Assembly: GCA_003157055.1 (NCBI GenBank)
Contig: PMIG01000170.1
Location: 572 to 6,326, forward strand
DNA length: 5,755 nucleotides
DNA from: Bacteroidales bacterium
Lineage (GTDB): Bacteria > Bacteroidota > Bacteroidia > Bacteroidales > VadinHA17
Reading direction: 5' to 3'
In this document: positions 1-5,755 of the stretch, piece after piece
How positions within the stretch are numbered: position 1 is the first letter of the stretch
Layout: the number at the start of each line of letters is the position of its first letter
Position numbers and translations under genes: made by a program
The notes under the pieces: generated by a model
Databases searched by the model: none
What the model was told of the DNA's origin: nothing
Seen by the model: only the letters and a program-made list of their open reading frames with translations

Positions 1-423
1 ATGGGTATCAATAAGATACTTGTAAGCAATATAAGTTCTTCAAACCCTACCAAAAATCTTTATGGAGATGCCCTGGAAGCATTGATTGGATCTTTGTTCC
101 TCGATAAAGGATTCAGAAAGACTAAAAAACTATTTATCAAAAAAGTTCTGGACAGGTATCTCGATATCGATAAAATCATTGCTACCGACACCGACTACAA
201 GAGCCTTGTTTTTGAATGGGTGCAAAAGAATAAGGCAAACCTGATATTTGAATATAATGAAGAATACGACTTTAATTGTAAAAAATCAATTTTTACCACC
301 ATACTGTCAATTGACAAAGAAGTGTACGGAACAGGACAGGGTGAATCAAAGAAGGAAGCAGAACAAGAAGCTTCCGGCCAGGCATGGATAAGGCTCAAAG
401 ATATTTCAGGCGATATTGTATAG
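1..423 (+). CDS. rnc: Ribonuclease III, C-terminal part (5' end outside window)
   Basis: RNase III cuts double-stranded RNA in the cytoplasm and processes rRNA precursors and structured mRNAs. The 140 visible residues cover the end of the catalytic domain and the whole RNA-binding domain. YGDALEALIG (residues 21-30) is the second conserved catalytic segment: Asp23 and Glu26 match the metal-binding pair of the family (D114 and E117 in E. coli). Residues ~64-133 form a double-stranded RNA-binding domain, with the FEWVQKNK start, the GTGQG loop and the basic KKEAEQEA last helix. The first signature (NERLEFLGD type) is missing because it lies upstream of the window. The ATG at base 1 is therefore almost certainly an internal Met; the family is usually 220-250 residues. 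The stop is TAG at 421-423. The gene leads the cluster with the IPExxxVDY-like gene, an order known in Bacteroidota. Confidence 0.93.
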   Translation: MGINKILVSNISSSNPTKNLYGDALEALIGSLFLDKGFRKTKKLFIKKVLDRYLDIDKIIATDTDYKSLVFEWVQKNKANLIFEYNEEYDFNCKKSIFTTILSIDKEVYGTGQGESKKEAEQEASGQAWIRLKDISGDIV

Positions 424-468
424 TTTCTGCTATTTTTTTTTATCTTTATAAGTTAAGGTGTCGGATGC

Positions 469-909
469 ATGAAAAGCGGGGCAAAAATCAAACGGATACA
501 GCTTAAGGATAATCAGACCAACGATCCTGATATCATTGGCATCGTTTCAACTGAACCAGATTATAAACTCTCGCTTGCCCTGAATCGTAAATTAAAGATT
601 TCCCTCAAAAACGATTCTCCTATAGTAATCAGGGAAGAGCCAGGTGTTGAAGTGACTTTCAGCAGATTTTCTGACATTTCGGCAGTTCCTAATCCCGGCT
701 ATGATCTCACCTCAAATCGTTCAGGGAAAAATTTCCTGCTCAAAAAACTGAAAAACATTGATTTCATATTCCAGGTTCATAACCCTGGAGATGAGGATGA
801 CCTGAAGGCTATCGCTGCAACGCTGAAGAATATGGAGTGTATTACTGCAATATTCAGGATTGATACCGCAACTATCAAGGATAAGAACCTACAATACATA
901 ATCCAATAA
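469..909 (+). CDS. IPExxxVDY family protein (Bacteroidota-specific, function unknown)
   Basis: This 146-residue protein is soluble by appearance, with no signal peptide or membrane segment. I assign it to the IPExxxVDY family, small proteins of unknown function often encoded right after rnc in Bacteroidota. Supporting features are the DYKLSLALNRKL segment near residues 31-42, an aromatic-rich middle, and a C-terminal part ending in FRIDTATIKDKNLQYII. The name-giving motif is degenerate: the aligned residues 91-99 read LKKLKNIDF, so only the Asp and the hydrophobic and aromatic character of the last three positions remain. The start at 469 is supported by AAGGTG at 455-460, eight bases upstream. 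The gap to rnc is 45 bases and the next gene starts 3 bases after the stop, so all three are probably cotranscribed. In many relatives pyruvate kinase follows this gene; here it does not. The family call rests on position plus overall pattern. Confidence 0.72.
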   Translation: MKSGAKIKRIQLKDNQTNDPDIIGIVSTEPDYKLSLALNRKLKISLKNDSPIVIREEPGVEVTFSRFSDISAVPNPGYDLTSNRSGKNFLLKKLKNIDFIFQVHNPGDEDDLKAIAATLKNMECITAIFRIDTATIKDKNLQYIIQ

Positions 910-912
910 AAT

Positions 913-1419
913 ATGGAAAAACTGTATTACAATTTATCGGAGGAGGAGTTTACAAAAGGACGTAAAATACTTATCTGGGTCTTTTTCTCTGCTTTTTTCG
1001 TTGGAGGACTATATGTTGCGTTGGTCGGTCCGCTTTTTGGAGTTTATAGTGTAAGACCCATCCTGTCACTCGCTCCTTTCGGAATCAGCCTGATTGTAGG
1101 GATAGTTGCCATGTATGCCACGATCAAAAGAAAGGACCTCTATTTCCTGATAGATAATGATAAAGTAGAATTCAGATATGGAATATTCAGACCTAAAAGA
1201 TACTCATTCAGCTGGGGTGATATGAGGGAGATTGTAATGCCTCATAAAGAGAGGAAGATAAAGGTTATCTTTAAAGACGGGACTTCATATACTATTGATC
1301 TTATGTGGATTCAGAGGAAAAAATCCATCCTCATCAGAAAGCACTTTTTTCATATGGCCAGGCAGAAGGGCCTGAATGTGCTGAAGGTTGTCCAGCTTCC
1401 GCCTCACAGGAAAAGATAA
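913..1419 (+). CDS. Small inner-membrane protein with two helices and a PH-like C-terminal domain (hypothetical)
   Basis: I do not recognise a named family. The 168-residue protein starts with a short acidic segment (SEEEF, residues 9-13) and has two hydrophobic stretches, about 19-40 and 51-71, that look like a transmembrane hairpin. Residues ~76-130 alternate hydrophobic and polar positions as in a beta-sheet domain: YFLIDNDKVEFRYG, then RYSFSWGDMREI, then KIKVIFKDGTSYTIDL. This pattern is typical of bacterial PH-like domains placed after a two-helix anchor. The tail (~134-168) is strongly basic and should lie in the cytoplasm. It is the last gene of the rnc cluster, 3 bases after the preceding stop, without its own clear ribosome site, which suggests translational coupling. 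A terminator follows 20 bases after the stop. The membrane call is fairly safe; the PH-like call is inference from the strand pattern, and no function should be assumed. Confidence 0.65.
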   Translation: MEKLYYNLSEEEFTKGRKILIWVFFSAFFVGGLYVALVGPLFGVYSVRPILSLAPFGISLIVGIVAMYATIKRKDLYFLIDNDKVEFRYGIFRPKRYSFSWGDMREIVMPHKERKIKVIFKDGTSYTIDLMWIQRKKSILIRKHFFHMARQKGLNVLKVVQLPPHRKR

Positions 1420-1439
1420 CAGGCTCTGTAAAATAAGAA

Positions 1440-1471
1440 GAGCCGCTCCAGAACAGAGCGGCTCATTTTTT
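1440..1471 (+). terminator. Intrinsic terminator of the rnc cluster
   Basis: A perfect 9-bp GC-rich stem, GAGCCGCTC (1440-1448) with GAGCGGCTC (1456-1464), encloses a 7-base loop and is followed by ATTTTTT (1465-1471). It begins 20 bases after the stop of the membrane-protein gene, in the orientation that ends the rnc transcript. Stem strength and U-tract are both textbook. Confidence 0.93.
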
Positions 1472-1474
1472 GAT

Positions 1475-1568
1475 AACCCTAAAACTAACCTAACCTATGA
1501 AAAAACCTCTATATCGTATATTTCAAATATCGTGCCAAATCCGATTCAAAGATATGTCATGTAAATGA
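1475..1568 (+). other. TAACC-rich leader with a 23-codon mini-ORF
   Basis: Right behind the terminator, 1475-1496 is built of repeated TAACC/CTAAAA words and runs into ATG AAA AAA at 1497. As I recall it, such TAACC-rich stretches often precede start codons of secreted or membrane proteins in Bacteroidota. The frame from 1497 begins MKKPLYRIF and stops at TGA 1566-1568 after 23 codons. It has no proper hydrophobic core, and nothing recognisable follows in any frame. It could be the 5' relic of a lost gene, a leader peptide, or chance. A similar TAACC-rich stretch lies on the opposite strand at 2442-2465, next to another hairpin. Confidence 0.3.
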
Positions 1569-1591
1569 TCTAAAAAAATATTTATACTTAA

Positions 1592-1628
1592 TTAACTGGA
1601 AATTAACAATATGTTAATGAAGTGTTAA
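1592..1628 (+). promoter_or_regulatory. Array of four TTAAC/GTTAA boxes with exact 11-bp spacing (candidate regulator binding site)
   Basis: TTAA occurs at 1592, 1603, 1614 and 1625, exactly 11 bp apart. The first two boxes read TTAAC and the last two GTTAA, with gaps of 6, 5 and 6 bases, so the array is also symmetric about position 1610. An 11-bp direct-repeat period is what OmpR/PhoB-family response regulators recognise; the PhoP boxes of Bacillus (TTAACA type) are a known example. The array lies about 115 bp upstream of the start of the kinase remnant, which heads a locus encoding a regulator of this family, so autoregulation is a plausible original role. That role is inference. The segment is AT-rich, where isolated TTAA words are common; it is the phasing that stands out. 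Confidence 0.45.
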
Positions 1629-1666
1629 GGCTTTTCATCATGACATCTGCTTCATTTATCTACAAC

Positions 1667-1701
1667 TCCGGTTAATCAATCCGGTTGTTAAAGAAAGTTA
1701 A
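1667..1701 (+). promoter_or_regulatory. TCCGGTT direct repeat with further GTTAA words upstream of the kinase remnant
   Basis: TCCGGTT occurs at 1667-1673 and 1680-1686, a 13-bp period. GTTAA words lie at 1671-1675, 1687-1691 and 1697-1701. This group sits between the 11-bp phased array and the remnant's start codon at 1744, in the expected promoter and leader zone. I found no good TAnnTTTG (-7) element here; the nearest, TACTATTG at 1729-1736, is too close to the start codon. A second binding site or part of the 5' leader is possible. Confidence 0.25.
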
Positions 1702-1743
1702 AGGATCAAATTATAATTTATATACATATACTATTGTATCTAT

Positions 1744-1937
1744 ATGAAAATAAGAACAATAGTATTACTTACGATCTTCTTTTTCCTGGCAATTCGGGGC
1801 TTTTCCTGATCCAGCTATATTGGATCAGGAACGAAATAGACATTACTGACCAGCAATTCCGGAAGTTCACTAATAAAATTCTCGAATCAGCAATACTGGA
1901 TCTTGAAGAGAAACAACTTATTCACAGTATAGTTTAA
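1744..1937 (+). pseudogene. Sensor histidine kinase remnant (N-terminal membrane segment and start of sensor region only)
   Basis: An ATG at 1744 opens a membrane segment, MKIRTIVLLTIFFFLAI, which stops at TGA 1807-1809 in its own frame. One frame away the protein continues as SGLFLIQLYWIRNEID, then QQFRKFTNKILESAILDLEE, to TAA 1935-1937. Restoring one T next to 1794 (ATT TCG shortened to ATTCG) joins the halves without a break, giving ~63 residues. This matches the start of Bacteroidota two-component kinases: one transmembrane helix, a QLYWI-type boundary, then a helical sensor segment with a conserved QQF. Everything downstream is absent: no second helix, phosphoacceptor His box or ATP-binding N and G boxes occur before the regulator remnant begins ~10 bases later. 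More than 1 kb has probably been deleted, judged from usual kinase sizes. It cannot signal. Confidence 0.8.
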
Positions 1938-1944
1938 GAAATAA

Positions 1945-2409
1945 ATCATTCTCGCTAAGGATGACAATAATCCTGGAATTCTTCTTAAAAACTAGCTGAC
2001 GGCAATGAGTATTTGATGCTGATTTGTTTCCTGACGGGATCAAAATTCTGAAAGAATTCAATGCTGCTAAATACAACATCTGCATTCTCGATATAATAAT
2101 GCCAAAAATGGAAGGAAACTTTACCATTGGCAGTTATTTATTTGACCCGCTCAGGCAAATATTTTCAATAGGCTGGCAGTGGTGCATAAAGTATACAACC
2201 AAATAATCTGAACTTTTTGAGTTTCTTTGCCGTAATCCTAATAAAACACTGGAGCCAAATTCTGCATTAAAGGCAATCTGGATTGACGATAACTATTTCA
2301 ATGCCAGGAGCATGGATGTCAACATTACCAGTCTAAGAAAATGCCTTGGGAAGACCCTTCAGTCAAAATTCTGAATATACATGGCAGAGAATATAAGCTA
2401 TTATGCTGA
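1945..2409 (+). pseudogene. OmpR-family response regulator remnant (RprY-like), receiver domain half deleted
   Basis: Read across frames, this is a recognisable response regulator. IILAKDDNNPGILLKN (1945-1992) is receiver strand 1 and helix 1; TAG at 1993-1995 replaces an expected Tyr codon. Single-base losses near 2005 and 2013 shift the frame to FPDGIKILKEF, then YNICILDIIMPKMEG, which keeps the phosphoacceptor Asp (2090-2092). At about 2116-2122 the text jumps in frame to FTIGSYLFDP, the strand that opens the DNA-binding domain, so roughly 70-80 residues with the switch Thr and Lys are gone. TAA at 2204-2206 replaces Glu in TTKESELFEFL. WIDDNYFNARSMDV (2279-2320) is the recognition-helix region typical of Bacteroides RprY relatives. 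A last one-base loss near 2348 leads to EDPSVKILNIHGREYKLL and TGA at 2407-2409. The acidic-pocket Glu is Lys here. No clear start codon remains. It is non-functional. Confidence 0.88.
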
Positions 2410-2441
2410 AAAAAACCCTGGTCTTTTGTGAGACCAGGGTT
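2409..2441 (-). terminator. Intrinsic terminator facing lepA transcription
   Basis: A perfect 11-bp stem, AACCCTGGTCT (2414-2424) with AGACCAGGGTT (2431-2441), has a 6-base loop. The flanking A-run at 2409-2415 gives a U-tract only when read on the minus strand, so it ends leftward transcription. It lies 140 bases beyond the lepA stop. The A-run overlaps the last codon of the regulator remnant. The spacer 2442-2580 is AT-rich with a TAACC-type stretch (minus strand, 2442-2465), and I see no gene in it. Confidence 0.85.
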
Positions 2442-2580
2442 AGAGGCTTAGGTTAGACTATAGGATTATTATATTTAATTGCTCTCCATATATCTTAAAG
2501 CGAATATAATTGTTTTTTATCAGTAACAATAATAAACAATAAAATATTAATAAAGACGCTGTTTTTATTTCCTTGAGGAC

Positions 2581-4368
2581 TCAGTCAAATTTCAATACTG
2601 CAAGAAATGCTTGCTGAGGCACCTCTACGTTTCCTATCTGGCGCATTCTCTTTTTGCCTTTCTTTTGCTTCTCAAGGAGTTTCCTTTTTCTTGTTATATC
2701 TCCACCATAACATTTTGCAGTGACGTCTTTTCGTACAGCTTTAACGGTTTCGCGGGCAATGATCTTGGCCCCTATCGCAGCCTGAATAGCAATATCGAAC
2801 TGTTGTCTCGGAATTAGTTCCTTTAGTTTCTCACACATTTTGCGGCCGAATTCATAAGCATGGCCCCTGTAGATAAGGGTTGAAAGAGCATCCACCATTT
2901 CCCCGTTCAAAAGGATGTCAAGCCTGACCAGGTCGGCTTTTTGGTATGCAGTGTAATAATAATCGAATGAAGCATACCCCTTGGAGATGCTTTTCAGCTT
3001 ATCATAGAAATCAAAGACTATTTCAGACAATGGCATTTCAAAAGTAAGCTCAACCCTGTCCCTTGAAAGATAAACCTGGCTCTTCAGCACGCCTCTCTTG
3101 TCTATGCAGAGATTCATAATGGCTCCTACATAATCTGACAGGGTAATTACCTGGGCAATTATATAGGGTTCCTCAATACGCTCAATATGATTTATCGGAG
3201 GAAGTCCTGAAGGGTTGTGCACATCAATCACTTCGCCCTTTGTCGTATAAGCTTTGAATGATACGTTTGGCACCGTGGTTATAACATCCATGTTGAATTC
3301 CCTGTCGAGCCGTTCCTGGATGATTTCCATATGAAGCAAGCCTAAAAAACCGCACCTGAAACCAAAGCCCAGTGCTGCTGATGATTCAGGCACGAATGTC
3401 AGAGAAGCATCATTCAGCTGAAGCTTCTCGATTGAGTTCCTCAGATCTTCATATTCGTCAGCATCGACGGGATACATTCCTGCAAAGACCATTGGCTTTA
3501 CCTCTTCAAAACCTGATATTGCTGTTTCACAAGGGTTTTTAACCTGAGTAATGGTATCTCCAACCCTCACTTCAGCAGAATTCTTTACCCCCGTTATTAT
3601 ATAACCGACATCCCCGGTGCCCATCACTTCACGCGGATCCTGCTTGAGTTTCAGAACACCTATTTCCTCGGCATTATATTCATGATCCGTGCTCATAAAT
3701 TTTACTTTTTCTCCTTTCCTGATGGTGCCGTTTATGATTTTAAAATATGCTATTATACCGCGGAAAGAATTAAAAATTGAATCGAAGATAAGTGCCTGAA
3801 GCGGAGCTTCCGGGTCTCCTTTTGGAGGCGGGATCCTGTTTATAATTTCGTTTAATATTTGGTCGACTCCCATACCGGTCCTTGCACTTGCTTCAATAAT
3901 ATCATCCCGGTTACATCCTACAAGGTCAACTATCTGATCTTTAACTTCCTCGGGCATGGCATTGTTCATATCCATCTTGTTCAGAACCGGTATGATCGTA
4001 AGATTATGATCAATCGCCATGTAAAGATTTGAGATTGTCTGCGCCTGTATTCCCTGAGTAGCGTCAATTACAAGAAGCGCTCCCTCACATGCGGCAATTG
4101 ATCTTGATACTTCATAAGAGAAGTCCACATGTCCTGGTGTGTCAATCAGGTTCAGAAAGTATTTTTTGCCTTCATGGATATATTCCATCTGTATTGCATG
4201 GCTCTTGATCGTTATTCCTCTTTCCCTTTCAAGATCCATATCATCAAGTATCTGGTCCTGATACTCCCTTTCCGTAATTGTATTAGTCTTTTCAAGAAGT
4301 CTGTCGGCCAGGGTACTTTTACCATGATCAATATGAGCTATTATACAGAAATTACGGATATTGTTCAT
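2581..4368 (-). CDS. lepA: Elongation factor 4 (LepA), translational GTPase
   Basis: LepA binds the ribosome and hydrolyses GTP; it has been linked to back-translocation, stress conditions and 30S assembly or initiation. The protein is 595 residues, the usual family length. All GTPase motifs are visible: AHIDHGKST (11-19), the switch I segment RERGITIK (48-55), DTPGH (76-80), NKMD (130-133) and SAR (161-163). The EF-G-like domains follow. The C-terminus has the LepA hallmark [20 protein letters not shown] (552-571) and ends [14 protein letters not shown] chose the ATG at 4366-4368 ([19 protein letters not shown]) because the family starts there; the frame stays open for 19 more codons to an ATG inside the 30-bp palindrome, which adds an unrelated peptide. 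No strong Shine-Dalgarno site precedes the start. It seems monocistronic, behind its own promoter candidate and with a terminator at 2409-2441. The coding sequence looks intact. Confidence 0.97.
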   Translation of the reverse strand: MNNIRNFCIIAHIDHGKSTLADRLLEKTNTITEREYQDQILDDMDLERERGITIKSHAIQMEYIHEGKKYFLNLIDTPGHVDFSYEVSRSIAACEGALLVIDATQGIQAQTISNLYMAIDHNLTIIPVLNKMDMNNAMPEEVKDQIVDLVGCNRDDIIEASARTGMGVDQILNEIINRIPPPKGDPEAPLQALIFDSIFNSFRGIIAYFKIINGTIRKGEKVKFMSTDHEYNAEEIGVLKLKQDPREVMGTGDVGYIITGVKNSAEVRVGDTITQVKNPCETAISGFEEVKPMVFAGMYPVDADEYEDLRNSIEKLQLNDASLTFVPESSAALGFGFRCGFLGLLHMEIIQERLDREFNMDVITTVPNVSFKAYTTKGEVIDVHNPSGLPPINHIERIEEPYIIAQVITLSDYVGAIMNLCIDKRGVLKSQVYLSRDRVELTFEMPLSEIVFDFYDKLKSISKGYASFDYYYTAYQKADLVRLDILLNGEMVDALSTLIYRGHAYEFGRKMCEKLKELIPRQQFDIAIQAAIGAKIIARETVKAVRKDVTAKCYGGDITRKRKLLEKQKKGKKRMRQIGNVEVPQQAFLAVLKFD

Positions 4369-4394
4369 CGAAAGAGCTTTCTTTAAATCAGGTG

Positions 4395-4402
4395 CAAATA
4401 TA
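4395..4402 (-). promoter_or_regulatory. Candidate -7 element for lepA
   Basis: On the minus strand this reads TATATTTG, an exact match to the Bacteroidota -7 consensus TAnnTTTG, 26 bases upstream of the lepA ATG. Transcription would start about 20 bases before the gene. No TTG is found at the usual -33 distance, since that position falls in the 30-bp palindrome. The surroundings are AT-rich, so chance is possible. Confidence 0.4.
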
Positions 4403-4409
4403 TAAAATA

Positions 4410-4439
4410 TGTAGGGACATGCCATGGCATGTCCCTACA
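4410..4439. repeat. Perfect 30-bp palindrome between groEL and lepA (possible dispersed repeat or groEL terminator)
   Basis: The half-site TGTAGGGACATGCCA (4410-4424) is followed by its exact reverse complement (4425-4439). As RNA it can fold into a stem of about 13 bp with a 4-base loop. It begins 26 bases beyond the groEL stop; on the minus strand it is followed by ATATTTTATATATTT, a loose U-rich tract, so it may terminate groEL. GTAGGGACATGCC-type palindromes also resemble the short dispersed intergenic repeats seen in many bacterial genomes; this is from memory, not a search. An ATG inside it opens the spurious lepA extension. Confidence 0.8.
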
Positions 4440-4465
4440 GGTATAATTATTATTTTATTTAGATC

Positions 4466-5755
<1,290 letters not shown>

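Noticed and set aside
1..3. ATG at base 1 as the true start of rnc
   Set aside because: The protein would lack the first half of the catalytic domain; the Met aligns within RNase III.
431..440. T-run after rnc as an intrinsic terminator
   Set aside because: No GC-rich stem precedes it, and the next gene follows closely with its own ribosome site.
939..948. GGAGGAGGAG as a Shine-Dalgarno site for a later start of the membrane-protein gene
   Set aside because: It is the in-frame codons for Glu-Glu-Glu, and no ATG, GTG or TTG follows in frame at a proper distance.
1734..1937. 67-codon ORF beginning upstream of the kinase remnant's ATG
   Set aside because: Its first ~20 codons are the wrong-frame reading of the membrane segment encoded from 1744; only the part from about 1794 is protein-like. 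It is reported as part of the kinase pseudogene.
1918..2127. Minus-strand ORF opposite the regulator remnant
   Set aside because: It is the shadow of receiver coding text on the other strand and has no recognisable features.
2024..2206. 60-codon ORF starting at TTG 2024 as a small gene
   Set aside because: The TTG is an internal codon of the receiver domain and the stop is a mutated Glu codon inside the DNA-binding domain; it is a slice of the regulator pseudogene.
4369..4425. N-terminal extension of LepA starting [10 protein letters not shown]
   Set aside because: It begins inside the 30-bp palindrome, runs through the promoter candidate and has no counterpart in the family; [19 protein letters not shown] is the normal start.

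Overview
The window looks like chromosomal DNA of a member of the Bacteroidota, probably a Bacteroidales-like lineage. The case rests on four things: an RNase III gene followed directly by a protein of the Bacteroidota-specific IPExxxVDY family, a decayed response regulator with the winged-helix signature of the Bacteroides RprY type, AT-rich spacers with weak Shine-Dalgarno sites, and a TAnnTTTG-type promoter candidate before lepA. The assignment is from recall of protein families, not from a search.

Left part, + strand (1-1471): the 3' portion of rnc (RNase III), an IPExxxVDY-like gene and a small two-helix membrane protein with a possible PH-like domain lie in one direction with short gaps (45 and 3 bases). 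They end at a strong intrinsic terminator (1440-1471). rnc is cut by the window edge.

Middle part (1472-2580): no intact gene. It holds a TAACC-rich leader with a 23-codon mini-ORF, an intergenic segment with four TTAA boxes spaced exactly 11 bp apart, and then the wreck of a two-component system. The wreck consists of the first ~63 codons of a membrane sensor kinase, followed by a response regulator that has lost the second half of its receiver domain. The remnant carries single-base frameshifts and nonsense codons but is still readable to its natural C-terminus. A minus-strand terminator (2409-2441) and an AT-rich spacer separate it from lepA.

Right part, - strand (2581-5755): a complete lepA (elongation factor 4, 595 aa) and, upstream of it on the same strand, the C-terminal ~80% of groEL, cut by the window edge. 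A perfect 30-bp palindrome sits between them and may terminate groEL transcription.

The intact genes are housekeeping: RNA processing, translation and protein folding. I see no new defence, mobile or biosynthetic system. The items most worth a second look are the fossil two-component locus with its phased upstream boxes and the long palindrome between groEL and lepA.
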